A stretch of DNA of 64,000 nucleotides, taken from Oscillospiraceae bacterium (GTDB taxonomy: Bacteria > Bacillota > Clostridia > Oscillospirales > Acutalibacteraceae). Made by a program: the position numbers and the translations under genes. Positions 8,882 through 18,495 of the stretch are shown here, in pieces (positions within the stretch are counted from its first letter, which is position 1; the number at the start of each line of letters is the position of its first letter). The notes below the pieces were generated by a model, which made no database searches, had not been told where the DNA came from, and saw nothing but the letters and a program-made list of their open reading frames with translations. The DNA lies in contig JAQXSW010000028.1 in NCBI GenBank assembly GCA_029219165.1, positions 35,811 to 99,810 on the forward strand. The letters are read 5' to 3'.

Positions 8882-10117
8882 ATTTATAAAAATAAATTAA
8901 ATCGTTCACTATGCGTGGCTCTTTCTCTATCTTTCTTATTAAGCTTTTCAGCGTGTGGAAAAAAAGATAATAATACAAATCAAACTAGTGCGCCGACCAA
9001 ATCTGAAAGTTTAATAACAACTGAGCCGTTCTCCTTTGACAATTCTTCAAACACAGAGATCGTAGAAAAAGGTGAAACTACAACCAATAAAAATGATGCC
9101 ACAAAAGGGGCAACGTCTACAACAAAAAAATCAGAGACCACAAAGCCTGTAGCTACAACCAAGAATCCAATAGACAAGTCCGGTCTTAACAACAAACCTT
9201 CAAATGTTGAAAATGCCACCTCTTCAGATGAACTAAAGAACGTGGCACCGGAACAAGCGGCAAATAGTTCATTTGGTACAGATGTTTCTGTATCAACAAT
9301 GACGGAAACTACTATAAATCCTGCTGAATATACGTATGTTCCACAGGCAGAGTTTGAATCGCATATTACCGGCGTTTGGAAAAACTTCCAGACTTTTGAA
9401 AAAGTTAAAGTAGACGCCGCTTTAATAAATGAATATTTAAACTTTGTTTGTCTTCCTCTTAAAAACTCATTTTATGAAGTTAATTGTAATGGTTATGACG
9501 TTGCATATGGATATGACTTGGACGGAACTTATGCCTATATGAATATAAACTGGCACTATTATGTTAATGAAGCCCAATATGCCACATGTAGATCTTATGC
9601 TGCAAATCTTGTAAATTCAACAAGTGGTTCTGTTGTTGAAAGACTTAGACAAATACATGATATCTTAGGCCAAAATACCGCCTATGTCGTTAACATTGAT
9701 GGTCCTTATAACTGTCTTGTAAACCATAAATGTGACTGTGACGGATATACCGCAGCATATATGATATGCATGGATCTTCTTGGCATCCCTTCTAAAGCAT
9801 ATACAACTTCAACCCACATATTTAACTGTGTTCAAATTTCCGGGAAATGGTATGTTGTAGATGCAACTTGGGACGACCAAACGGATTATGGTTTCATTTA
9901 TACCAGGTATTTCTTAACCGGCTCTGAAAAATATTCAAGTTATCCAATACTAGCAAGTCTTTTAAACAGTACGGACTATAACTGTAGCAGAAAGATTACT
10001 GTAACTGATGACGCAAAATTCAGAGCTTTTGCAAATATACCGGAAGATGTAACATATACACTAAATGATGACTCAACAGTTTCTCTTAGCAATGGTTACA
10101 AACTTAAGTTTTCATAA
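8882..10117 (+). CDS. Lipoprotein with transglutaminase-like cysteine protease domain, apparent ATT start
   Basis: Secreted lipoprotein: a basic start (YKNKLNRS), a hydrophobic segment and a lipobox ending FSAC, then a long Thr/Ser/Lys-rich linker (ATKGATSTTKKSETTKPVATT) to about residue 140. The C-terminal part is a transglutaminase-like fold with a candidate triad: C286 in CDGYT, H312 in TSTHIFN and D327 in VDATWDD. Such domains act as peptidases, amidases or crosslinkers at the cell surface, and the substrate is unknown. AGGAGG occupies 8868-8873. The only GTG nearby (8873) overlaps that site, so initiation most plausibly uses ATT at 8882, 8 nt after AGGAGG, which also yields a sensible signal peptide. 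A bidirectional terminator follows. Confidence 0.8.
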   Translation: MYKNKLNRSLCVALSLSFLLSFSACGKKDNNTNQTSAPTKSESLITTEPFSFDNSSNTEIVEKGETTTNKNDATKGATSTTKKSETTKPVATTKNPIDKSGLNNKPSNVENATSSDELKNVAPEQAANSSFGTDVSVSTMTETTINPAEYTYVPQAEFESHITGVWKNFQTFEKVKVDAALINEYLNFVCLPLKNSFYEVNCNGYDVAYGYDLDGTYAYMNINWHYYVNEAQYATCRSYAANLVNSTSGSVVERLRQIHDILGQNTAYVVNIDGPYNCLVNHKCDCDGYTAAYMICMDLLGIPSKAYTTSTHIFNCVQISGKWYVVDATWDDQTDYGFIYTRYFLTGSEKYSSYPILASLLNSTDYNCSRKITVTDDAKFRAFANIPEDVTYTLNDDSTVSLSNGYKLKFS

Positions 10118-10145
10118 ACATTTCATTATTCATATACAAAATAAA

Positions 10146-10175
10146 AACCCAGTTCAGATTTCTCTGAACTGGGTT
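10146..10175. terminator. Bidirectional intrinsic terminator between the lipoprotein and tuf
   Basis: A 12-bp perfect stem, AACCCAGTTCAG / CTGAACTGGGTT, with a 6-nt loop. It is followed by GTTTTT on the plus strand and preceded by an A-run, giving a T-run on the minus strand. It serves the convergent lipoprotein gene and tuf. Confidence 0.9.
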
Positions 10176-10195
10176 GTTTTTAATCCGTTATTGAA

Positions 10196-11398
10196 TTATT
10201 CGTTGATAGCAGTAACAACGCCTGAACCAACTGTACGTCCACCTTCACGGATAGCGAAACGAAGACCTTCTTCAATAGCAATTGGAGTAATAAGTTCAAC
10301 GTCCATTTCAACGTTATCACCAGGCATACACATTTCTGTGCCAGCTGGAAGAGTAATAACACCTGTAACGTCTGTTGTTCTGAAATAGAACTGTGGTCTG
10401 TAGTTGTTGAAGAAAGGAGTATGACGTCCGCCTTCATCCTTACTTAAAACGTAAACCTGACCATGGAACTTTGTATGTGGGTGAATTGAACCTGGCTGAG
10501 CAAGAACCTGGCCACGCTCAATTTCTGTTCTCTGGATACCACGAAGAAGAGCACCGATGTTGTCACCAGCCTCAGCATAGTCGAGGATCTTTCTGAACAT
10601 TTCAATACCTGTACATACAGTCTTCTTCTTCTCTTCTGTAAGACCAACGATTTCAAGCTCTTCACCGGTCTTAAGTTGTCCACGCTCTACTCTACCTGTA
10701 GCAACTGTACCACGGCCTGTAATTGTGAATACGTCCTCAACAGGCATAAGGAAAGGAAGGTCAGCCTTACGGTCTGGTGTTGGAATGTATGAGTCAACAG
10801 CTTCCATGAGTTCCCAAATTGGAGCAAGCTCTGGAGCGTTGATGTCTCCGCCAGCATACTCAAGAGCCTTAAGAGCAGAACCCTTGATGATTGGTGTGTC
10901 GTCACCTGGGAATTCGTACTCATCAAGAGTTTCACGAATTTCCATTTCAACAAGTTCAAGGAGTTCAGGGTCGTCTACCTGGTCAACCTTGTTCATGAAT
11001 ACGATGATGTAAGGAACGCCAACCTGACGAGCAAGAAGGAGATGTTCCTTTGTCTGAGCCATAGGACCGTCTGTTGAAGCAATAACAAGGATTGCACCGT
11101 CCATCTGAGCAGCACCTGTGATCATGTTCTTAATATAGTCAGCATGGCCTGGGCAGTCAACGTGAGCATAGTGACGGTTGTCTGTCTCATACTCAACGTG
11201 AGCTGTGTTAATTGTAATACCACGCTCTCTCTCTTCTGGAGCCTTGTCGATATCTGCATAGTCCTCAAACTTTGCATAACCCTTCATTGCAAGTGTCTTT
11301 GTAATTGCAGCTGTAAGAGTTGTCTTACCGTGGTCAACGTGACCAATTGTACCAATGTTAACATGTGGTTTATTTCTTTCAAACTTTTCCTTTGCCAT
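10196..11398 (-). CDS. tuf: Translation elongation factor Tu
   Basis: Delivers aminoacyl-tRNA to the ribosome as EF-Tu-GTP. The 400-residue protein has all G-domain motifs: [10 protein letters not shown] (G1), [12 protein letters not shown] (G2/switch I), DCPGHADY (G3), NKVD (G4) and the SALKAL element (G5). Beta-barrel domains 2 and 3 follow ([35 protein letters not shown]). Last gene of the str-type cluster rpsL-rpsG-fusA-tuf. It also has its own promoter in the 91-nt gap after fusA. Confidence 0.98.
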   Translation of the reverse strand: MAKEKFERNKPHVNIGTIGHVDHGKTTLTAAITKTLAMKGYAKFEDYADIDKAPEERERGITINTAHVEYETDNRHYAHVDCPGHADYIKNMITGAAQMDGAILVIASTDGPMAQTKEHLLLARQVGVPYIIVFMNKVDQVDDPELLELVEMEIRETLDEYEFPGDDTPIIKGSALKALEYAGGDINAPELAPIWELMEAVDSYIPTPDRKADLPFLMPVEDVFTITGRGTVATGRVERGQLKTGEELEIVGLTEEKKKTVCTGIEMFRKILDYAEAGDNIGALLRGIQRTEIERGQVLAQPGSIHPHTKFHGQVYVLSKDEGGRHTPFFNNYRPQFYFRTTDVTGVITLPAGTEMCMPGDNVEMDVELITPIAIEEGLRFAIREGGRTVGSGVVTAINE

Positions 11399-11440
11399 TG
11401 GAATTGCCTCCTTTTATTTCATGTAATAAATTTCTTAATA

Positions 11441-11469
11441 ATTGTATCAAAACAAATGCTCTATTGCAA
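11441..11469 (-). promoter_or_regulatory. Internal promoter of tuf
   Basis: On the minus strand TTGCAA, a 17-nt spacer and TACAAT lie in the fusA-tuf gap, about 42 nt upstream of the tuf start. AATGCT/AGCATT pairs around the -35, so a weak fusA-side hairpin overlaps it. A separate tuf promoter would allow EF-Tu to be made in excess over EF-G. Confidence 0.6.
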
Positions 11470-11489
11470 GCATTAATTTGTTTATACTA

Positions 11490-13568
11490 TTAGTCCTTTT
11501 TGGCTCTGCTTGTGATGATTTCATCAGCAATAGACTTTGGAACTTCAGTATAGTGGCTTGGCTCCATAACGTAAGAAGCACGGCCCTGAGTCTTAGAACG
11601 AAGATCAGTTGCATAACCGAACATCATAGCAAGAGGTACATCAGCGTTAACCTGTGTTGCACCATTTCTTGGTTCCATACCCTTCATGAGACCACGACGA
11701 GAGTTGATATCACCTATTACATCACCAACATAGTCGTCAGGTGTTGTAACAGAAACCTTCATCATAGGTTCCATAAGAACTGGGCTTGCCTTCTTCATAG
11801 CATTCTTGAATGCCATAGATCCGCAGATCTTGAATGCCATTTCGTTAGAGTCAACTTCATGGTAAGAACCATCATAAAGTGTAACCTTAACGTCTTCTAC
11901 GTTGTAACCTGCAAGTACACCTGAGAGCATTGCACCCTTAATACCGGCTTCAGCAGCAGGAATGTATTCCTTAGGTACTGAACCGCCGACAACAGAGTTA
12001 ACAAACTCGTAGCCCTTGCCTGGGTTTGGCTCAATTTTAATCTTAATATGAGCGTACTGACCACTACCACCTGACTGACGCTTATATTTGCAATCTTCGT
12101 CAGCTTCAGCTGTAATTGTCTCTCTGTAAGCAACCTGTGGCTTACCTACGTTTGCTTCAATCTTGAATTCACGAAGAAGTCTATCAACAATGATTTCAAG
12201 GTGAAGCTCACCCATACCTGCAATAATTGTCTGGCCTGTTTCTTCATCTGTGTAGCACTTGAATGTTGGGTCTTCCTCTGCAAGTTTAGCAAGAGCAATA
12301 CCCATCTTTTCCTGGCCTGCCTTTGTCTTAGGCTCAATAGCAACACGAATAACAGGATCAGGGAAATTCATTGATTCAAGAATTATAGGATGCTTTGGAT
12401 CACAAAGTGTGTCACCTGTTGTGGTGTTCTTTACACCAACGCAAGCAGCAATGTCTCCTGCATAAACTGTATCAATATCCTGTCTGTGATTTGCGTGCAT
12501 TTGAAGAATACGTCCCATACGCTCATTCTTGTCCTTAACTGAGTTAAGAACTGTAGCACCGGCATCTACCGTTCCTGAATATACACGGAAGAAGCAGAGC
12601 TTACCTACGAATGGGTCTGTAGCAATCTTGAATGCAAGAGCAGCAAATGGCTCTGTATCTGAAGAATGTCTCTCCTCTTCTTCGTCTGTATCTGGGTTTA
12701 CACCCTTAATAGCAGCAATGTCTGTAGGAGCAGGCATGTAATCAACAATTGCATCAAGGAGTGGCTGAACACCCTTGTTACGATAAGAAGTACCGCATGT
12801 TACAGGAACCATGTCGTTTGCAATAGTAGCCTTACGGATTGTCTTCTTTATTTCGTCAACAGTGAGTTCATCACCATTGAAGTATTTTTCCATGAGATCA
12901 TCATCACATGAAGCAACTGATTCAATGAGTTCATCATGGTATTTCTGAGCAAGTTCCTTCATATCTTCAGGAATTTCCTCATCACGTACATCTTTACCAA
13001 GGTCATCATAGTAAACTTCTGCTTTCATATTAACGAGGTCAATGATTCCCTTGAAGTCTGATTCAGCACCGATTGGAAGCTGAATTGGTACAGCGTTACA
13101 TTTAAAACGATCTTTGATCATGTCAAGAACGTTGTAGAAATCTGCACCCATGATGTCCATCTTGTTAACATAGATCATACGTGGTACAGCATATTCATCA
13201 GCCTGACGCCATACTGTTTCAGACTGTGGCTCAACACCGCCCTTTGCACAAAGAACTGTTACAGAACCGTCGAGAACACGAAGTGAACGCTCAACTTCAA
13301 CTGTAAAGTCAACGTGACCGGGAGTGTCAATAATATTAATTCTGTGGTCTTTCCAGAAGCATGTTGTAGCAGCAGATGTGATAGTAATACCACGCTCTTG
13401 TTCCTGCTCCATCCAGTCCATGGTTGCAGCACCGTCATGTGTTTCACCAATCTTGTGATTAACACCTGTGTAGTAAAGAATACGTTCTGTTGTAGTAGTC
13501 TTACCAGCATCGATGTGAGCCATGATACCAATGTTTCTGGTCATTTCCAATGAAACCTGTCTTGGCAT
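11490..13568 (-). CDS. fusA: Translation elongation factor G
   Basis: GTPase that drives translocation and, with RRF, ribosome recycling. The 692-residue product has [19 protein letters not shown] (G1), [11 protein letters not shown] (switch I), DTPGHVDFT (G3) and NKMD (G4), followed by domains II-V. The domain IV loop includes [16 protein letters not shown], and the C-terminus has [17 protein letters not shown]. Normal family length. It sits 40 nt downstream of rpsG in the str-type operon. Confidence 0.98.
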   Translation of the reverse strand: MPRQVSLEMTRNIGIMAHIDAGKTTTTERILYYTGVNHKIGETHDGAATMDWMEQEQERGITITSAATTCFWKDHRINIIDTPGHVDFTVEVERSLRVLDGSVTVLCAKGGVEPQSETVWRQADEYAVPRMIYVNKMDIMGADFYNVLDMIKDRFKCNAVPIQLPIGAESDFKGIIDLVNMKAEVYYDDLGKDVRDEEIPEDMKELAQKYHDELIESVASCDDDLMEKYFNGDELTVDEIKKTIRKATIANDMVPVTCGTSYRNKGVQPLLDAIVDYMPAPTDIAAIKGVNPDTDEEEERHSSDTEPFAALAFKIATDPFVGKLCFFRVYSGTVDAGATVLNSVKDKNERMGRILQMHANHRQDIDTVYAGDIAACVGVKNTTTGDTLCDPKHPIILESMNFPDPVIRVAIEPKTKAGQEKMGIALAKLAEEDPTFKCYTDEETGQTIIAGMGELHLEIIVDRLLREFKIEANVGKPQVAYRETITAEADEDCKYKRQSGGSGQYAHIKIKIEPNPGKGYEFVNSVVGGSVPKEYIPAAEAGIKGAMLSGVLAGYNVEDVKVTLYDGSYHEVDSNEMAFKICGSMAFKNAMKKASPVLMEPMMKVSVTTPDDYVGDVIGDINSRRGLMKGMEPRNGATQVNADVPLAMMFGYATDLRSKTQGRASYVMEPSHYTEVPKSIADEIITSRAKKD

Positions 13569-13608
13569 AACTTACCTCCAATTTATTTACGCTGATTTAA
13601 GCAAATGA

Positions 13609-14079
13609 TTACCATCTGAAATGAGCAAAAGCTTTGTTAGCTTCAGCCATTCTGTGTGTTTCTTCACGCTTCTTGAATGCAGCACCTGTCTGGTTTGTTG
13701 CATCCATGATCTCGTTTGCGAGTCTTTCCTTCATTGTTCTTTCTGAACGCTGACGAGCGTAAAGTGTAATCCAGCGTAAACCGAGAGTCTGTCTTCTTTC
13801 CGGACGAACCTCAATTGGTACCTGGTAAGTAGCACCACCTACACGGCGTGCCTTAACTTCTAATACAGGCATTACATTTTCCATAGCCTCATCGAATACT
13901 TCGAGCGGCTCTCTACCTGTTTTTTCCTTAATGATGTCAAAAGCGTCGTAGACAATTTTCTGAGCTACACCCTTTTTACCATCATACATAACACTATTAA
14001 TAAGACGTGTTACGAGTTTTGAATTGTAAAGCGGATCTGGCAAAACATCACGTTTTGCTATCTGGCCTCTTCTTGGCAC
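13609..14079 (-). CDS. rpsG: 30S ribosomal protein S7
   Basis: Primary binding protein for the 3' major domain of 16S rRNA. I start it at GTG 14079, giving 156 residues ([19 protein letters not shown]), the normal S7 length. AAGGAGG lies about 8 nt upstream of that GTG. A longer in-frame reading to 14220 adds residues with no S7 similarity. The conserved C-terminal region [20 protein letters not shown] is present. The gene follows rpsL after an unusually long gap of about 180 nt containing a strong hairpin. Confidence 0.96.
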   Translation of the reverse strand: MPRRGQIAKRDVLPDPLYNSKLVTRLINSVMYDGKKGVAQKIVYDAFDIIKEKTGREPLEVFDEAMENVMPVLEVKARRVGGATYQVPIEVRPERRQTLGLRWITLYARQRSERTMKERLANEIMDATNQTGAAFKKREETHRMAEANKAFAHFRW

Positions 14080-14186
14080 TTCGCTTCCCTCCTTCATAGT
14101 AATGATATCATAGGTACTCGAGTGACAAAATTCCCGTGGCGCCAATGTAGAGGCATACATTAAATATATATACACTCTTACATTGT

Positions 14187-14212
14187 TGTTCCACTGCTTC
14201 TGCAGTAAAACA
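14187..14212 (-). promoter_or_regulatory. Hairpin in the rpsL-rpsG intergenic region
   Basis: On the minus strand an 11-bp stem (two G-U pairs) closes a 4-nt AGAA loop, inside the 180-nt gap between rpsL and rpsG. There is no T-run after it, so it is not an intrinsic terminator. In E. coli, S7 represses its own operon by binding the rpsL-rpsG spacer. A similar role here is inference from position only. Confidence 0.45.
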
Positions 14213-14259
14213 GCCTGCAAGAAGATTTGTCGTTTACATTTTCAATTTAAAGCATTGAA

Positions 14260-14682
14260 TTACTTTTTAGCAGCCTTAGGCTTCTTAGCACCGTACTTAG
14301 AACGGGACTGCATTCTTCCGTTAACACCCTGAGTATCAAGTGTACCACGGATGATATGGTAACGAACACCTGGAAGGTCCTTAACACGTCCGCCTCTAAT
14401 GAGTACGACACTGTGTTCCTGAAGGTTATGACCTACACCCGGAATGTAAGCTGATACTTCAATACCGTTTGTAAGACGAACTCTGGCAATCTTACGAAGA
14501 GCTGAGTTAGGCTTCTTAGGTGTTGCAGTTTTAACAGCAGTACAAACGCCTCTCTTCTGTGGAGACTGTGTGTCTGTTAATACATTCTTCTTGGTGTCAA
14601 GACTCTTTAAAAGAGCAGGAGCCTTAGCCTTCTTTTCAGTTGTCTTTCTTCCCTGACGAACAAGTTGGTTAAAGGTTGGCAA
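14260..14682 (-). CDS. rpsL: 30S ribosomal protein S12, TTG start
   Basis: Decoding-centre protein of the small subunit. With TTG at 14682 as start (GGAGGTG 6 nt upstream) the product is 140 residues beginning [14 protein letters not shown], the normal S12 start. The ATG at 14697 lies upstream of the ribosome binding site and is not used. Core motifs are [20 protein letters not shown] and [27 protein letters not shown]. The lysine in the KKPNSA loop, a usual site of streptomycin-resistance changes, is wild-type. First gene of rpsL-rpsG-fusA-tuf. Confidence 0.96.
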   Translation of the reverse strand: MPTFNQLVRQGRKTTEKKAKAPALLKSLDTKKNVLTDTQSPQKRGVCTAVKTATPKKPNSALRKIARVRLTNGIEVSAYIPGVGHNLQEHSVVLIRGGRVKDLPGVRYHIIRGTLDTQGVNGRMQSRSKYGAKKPKAAKK

Positions 14683-14720
14683 TATATTCACCTCCATACA
14701 TAAATAATAAATATTGCTAT

Positions 14721-14748
14721 CAAAAAGCCCTATGTCTAGGGCTTTTTG
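14721..14748 (-). terminator. Intrinsic terminator after rpoC
   Basis: Perfect 12-bp stem CAAAAAGCCCTA / TAGGGCTTTTTG with a 4-nt loop, between the rpoC stop and the rpsL start. The T-rich arm provides the U-tract on the minus strand. It separates the rpoBC unit from the str-type operon. Confidence 0.85.
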
Positions 14749-14822
14749 AGTAGTAAACGTAAAATTCCAATATGCGGATAAATATTTTACTTAAATAATT
14801 GTATTTTGTCAATACAAATTTA

Positions 14823-17800
14823 TTATTCAACTGTCTCTGCTACCGTTTCTGTCTGAAAGAGAGATGAGTCAATTACATTGAACTCAGGCTCAACTCTTTC
14901 AACATCAACATCTGTATAGCACTTCATACCGGTACCGGATGGGAGAAGTTTACCAATAATAACGTTCTCTTTAAGACCATGAAGTGGATCTGTCTTACCC
15001 TTAATAGCAGCATCTGTAAGAACTCTTGTTGTTTCCTGGAATGATGCAGCTGAAAGGAATGAATCTGTAGCAAGAGAAGCCTTTGTAATACCAAGGAGCA
15101 TTGCGTCACCGGTTGCAAGAGCAGGCTCACGGTCTTCAGCCTTTGCAAGCTTCTTAACTCTCTTGTTCTCAGCATACAAGTCTGTCTTCTCAACGACTGT
15201 ACCTGCAAGAAGTTCTGTTTCACCGGCATCTGTAACCTTAGACTTCTTCATCATCTGACGAACAATAACTTCAATGTGTTTGTCGTTGATATCAACACCC
15301 TGCATACGATATGCAGACTGAACTTCCTTAATAAGATAATCATGAACAGCGTCAACGCCCTTAATTTCAAGGATATCCTGTGGGTATGGTGAACCTTCTG
15401 TTATAGCTTCACCCTTTTCAATATGAGCGCCATCAATAATTCTTTGACGAAGTCTGAGTCCATAAGGAATAAGATAAACTCTTTCAAGTCCTTCGTCTGC
15501 ATTTGTAACTGTAACCTGCTTATTCTTCTTGTTGTCCTGTACAGTAACTGTACCCTCAATTTCAGAAAGAATTGCAAGTGTCTTTGGCTTACGTGCTTCA
15601 AAGAGTTCTTCAACTCTTGGAAGACCCTGTGTAATATCAGCTGCTGAAGCAACACCACCGGTGTGGAATGTTCTCATGGTAAGCTGTGTACCAGGTTCAC
15701 CGATTGACTGAGCAGCAATAATACCAACTGCCTCACCAACTGTAACCGGCTTACCTGTTGCAAGGTTAGAACCGTAGCACTTAATACATACGCCTCTTCT
15801 TGTTTGACAAGTAAGGAGTGAACGGATTCGGATTGAAGCAACTGATTTCTCAGACTTAACACCCTTTTCAACATCCTCGGCATGAGTCTTCTTAACATAA
15901 TCAGAAATAACTGCTGCCTTTTTCTTTGTAATGATTTGCTCACATGAGTGGATGAGTTCTCCTGTTTCTCTGTCAACAAGATCTTCAACAAGGAATCTAC
16001 CTGTAAGACGTTCAGCAAGTTCCTCAATTACACGGCCTTCAGCGTAAATATCATATACTTCAATACCGTCTGAGCATCCACAGTCTGCTTCTTGAACAAT
16101 AACTTCCTGAGAAACGTCAACAAGACGACGTGTAAGATAACCGGAGTCAGCTGTACGAAGAGCGGTATCTGCAAGACCTTTACGAGCACCACGTGAAGAA
16201 ATGAAATATTCAATAATATTAAGACCTTCACGGTAGTTAGCACGAATAGGAATTTCAATTGTCTTACCTGCTGTGTTGGCAATAAGACCACGCATACCGG
16301 CAAGCTGACGGAGCTGTGAGTCAGAACCACGGGCACCGGAGTCAATCATCATGAAGATTGGGTTGTACTTACCGAGGTTATCCTTAAGACCCTTAGATAC
16401 AAGATCTGTACATTCAGCCCACTCGTTAAGAGCCAAACGTGAACGCTCCTTTGAAGAAAGCATACCACGGTTATAGAGCTTATCAATCTTGTCAATCTTT
16501 GCTTCTGTTTCTGCGATATATTCCTTTTTACTTTCAGGAATCTTAGCATCCATAACAGCAACTGTAATACCTGAAAGTGTTGAATATTTATAACCTTGAG
16601 CCTTAATAGCATCAAGTACTTCTGATGTTCTTGCAACACCGCACTTTTCAATACACTCATCAATAATCTGGCCTAAAACCTTCTTGCCGACAAGTTTGTC
16701 GACGAATCCAATTTCATCTGGAATTGGAGCATTGAATATTTCCTTACCAAGTGTAGTGTCATAGATACCAGGTACCGGCTTACCATCAATAACTCTTGTC
16801 ATTCTAATCTTGATCTTTGAGTGGAGTGTAATACTTCCGGCGTCGAATGCCATTTGAGCTTCGTTTACATCGCGGAAGACTTTGCCTTCACCAGGCTCTC
16901 CGTCCTTATCAAGTGTAAGGTAGTAAGAACCAAGTACCATATCCTGTGAAGGAACTGCAACCGGGCGTCCATCAGAAGGCTTAAGAAGGTTGTTTGCAGC
17001 AAGCATTAAGAATCTTGCCTCCGCCTGAGCCTCTGCAGAAAGTGGTACGTGAACAGCCATCTGGTCACCGTCGAAGTCAGCGTTGAAGGCTGTACATGAA
17101 AGTGGGTGAAGTTTAATTGCTCTACCGTCAACAAGTACAGGTTCAAATGCCTGGATACCAAGTCTATGAAGTGTAGGAGCACGGTTAAGCATTACCGGAT
17201 GATCTTTAATTACAACTTCAAGAGCATCCCATACTTCGTCCTTTGAACGCTCTACCATTTTACGAGCAGACTTGATATTTCCGGCAACGCCGGTCTCAAC
17301 AAGACGCTTCATAACAAATGGCTTAAAGAGTTCAAGTGCCATTTCCTTAGGGAGACCGCACTGGTACATCTTAAGTTCCGGACCTACAACAATAACAGAA
17401 CGTCCTGAATAGTCAACACGCTTACCAAGAAGGTTCTGACGGAAACGGCCCTGCTTACCTTTAAGCATATCTGAAAGAGACTTAAGTGGTCTGTTGTTTG
17501 GACCTGTTACCGGACGACCTCTACGGCCGTTATCAATAAGAGCGTCAACTGCCTCCTGAAGCATTCTCTTTTCATTTCTGATAATGATATCAGGAGCGCC
17601 GAGCTCCATGAGGCGCTTAAGTCTATTATTACGGTTGATAACTCTTCTGTAGAGGTCGTTCAAATCTGAAGTTGCAAAACGACCACCATCAAGTTGAACC
17701 ATAGGACGAATGTCCGGTGGAATTACCGGAATTACATCAAGGATCATCCACTCAGGTCTGTTGTTTGAGTTGTTGAAAGCTTCAACAACTTCAAGGCGCT

Positions 17801-18443
17801 TAAGAAGTCTTTGACGCTTCTGACCACTTGCACCTTCAAGCTCAGAACGGAGCTGTTCTGCAAGAGCGGGAACATCAATTTCTTGGAGAAGCTTTTTAAT
17901 AGCTTCAGCGCCCATACCTGCCTCAAACTCATCTTCATACTTTTCTCTCATATCCTCATACTCTTTTTCTGAGAGCACTTGATATTTTTCAAGTGGAGTT
18001 GAGCCGGGATCTGTAACAATATAAAGTGAAAAGTAAAGCACTTTTTCAAGATTTCTTGGAGATATATCAAGCATAAGTCCCATACGAGAAGGAATACCCT
18101 TGAAATACCAAATGTGAGAAACAGGTGCAGCAAGTTCAACGTGACCCATACGCTCACGTCTTACCTTTGACTTTGTAATTTCAACGCCACAACGCTCACA
18201 GATTTTGCCCTTATAACGGATTCTCTTATACTTACCGCAGTAGCATTCCCAGTCCTTTGTAGGTCCGAAAATCTTTTCACAGTAAAGACCATCACGCTCA
18301 GGCTTAAGTGTTCTATAGTTAATAGTTTCAGGCTTTTTTACCTCACCATAAGACCATGCACGAATTGCATCCGGTGAAGCAAGACCTATTCTTATAGACT
18401 CGAACTCAAATTCGTTGTCTGTTGTCTGAATAATATCTGCCAT
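14823..18443 (-). CDS. rpoC: RNA polymerase beta' subunit
   Basis: Catalytic large subunit of RNA polymerase, 1206 residues. An N-terminal zinc ribbon ([20 protein letters not shown]) lies around residues 67-86. Next come the lid/rudder region with [17 protein letters not shown], the magnesium-binding [12 protein letters not shown], the bridge helix region, and a second zinc site formed by CGCS together with [13 protein letters not shown]. The C-terminal [21 protein letters not shown] precedes an insertion-free Firmicutes-type tail. It follows rpoB after 52 nt and is terminated at 14721-14748. Confidence 0.98.
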   Translation of the reverse strand: MADIIQTTDNEFEFESIRIGLASPDAIRAWSYGEVKKPETINYRTLKPERDGLYCEKIFGPTKDWECYCGKYKRIRYKGKICERCGVEITKSKVRRERMGHVELAAPVSHIWYFKGIPSRMGLMLDISPRNLEKVLYFSLYIVTDPGSTPLEKYQVLSEKEYEDMREKYEDEFEAGMGAEAIKKLLQEIDVPALAEQLRSELEGASGQKRQRLLKRLEVVEAFNNSNNRPEWMILDVIPVIPPDIRPMVQLDGGRFATSDLNDLYRRVINRNNRLKRLMELGAPDIIIRNEKRMLQEAVDALIDNGRRGRPVTGPNNRPLKSLSDMLKGKQGRFRQNLLGKRVDYSGRSVIVVGPELKMYQCGLPKEMALELFKPFVMKRLVETGVAGNIKSARKMVERSKDEVWDALEVVIKDHPVMLNRAPTLHRLGIQAFEPVLVDGRAIKLHPLSCTAFNADFDGDQMAVHVPLSAEAQAEARFLMLAANNLLKPSDGRPVAVPSQDMVLGSYYLTLDKDGEPGEGKVFRDVNEAQMAFDAGSITLHSKIKIRMTRVIDGKPVPGIYDTTLGKEIFNAPIPDEIGFVDKLVGKKVLGQIIDECIEKCGVARTSEVLDAIKAQGYKYSTLSGITVAVMDAKIPESKKEYIAETEAKIDKIDKLYNRGMLSSKERSRLALNEWAECTDLVSKGLKDNLGKYNPIFMMIDSGARGSDSQLRQLAGMRGLIANTAGKTIEIPIRANYREGLNIIEYFISSRGARKGLADTALRTADSGYLTRRLVDVSQEVIVQEADCGCSDGIEVYDIYAEGRVIEELAERLTGRFLVEDLVDRETGELIHSCEQIITKKKAAVISDYVKKTHAEDVEKGVKSEKSVASIRIRSLLTCQTRRGVCIKCYGSNLATGKPVTVGEAVGIIAAQSIGEPGTQLTMRTFHTGGVASAADITQGLPRVEELFEARKPKTLAILSEIEGTVTVQDNKKNKQVTVTNADEGLERVYLIPYGLRLRQRIIDGAHIEKGEAITEGSPYPQDILEIKGVDAVHDYLIKEVQSAYRMQGVDINDKHIEVIVRQMMKKSKVTDAGETELLAGTVVEKTDLYAENKRVKKLAKAEDREPALATGDAMLLGITKASLATDSFLSAASFQETTRVLTDAAIKGKTDPLHGLKENVIIGKLLPSGTGMKCYTDVDVERVEPEFNVIDSSLFQTETVAETVE

Positions 18444-18495
18444 CCTTTGACCTCTTTCCTTAAATTAAAACTCTGATTTTTGCTGATTTCTAGTC

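Noticed and set aside
13609..14220. N-terminally extended S7
   Set aside because: The extra residues have no S7 similarity, and AAGGAGG supports the GTG at 14079.
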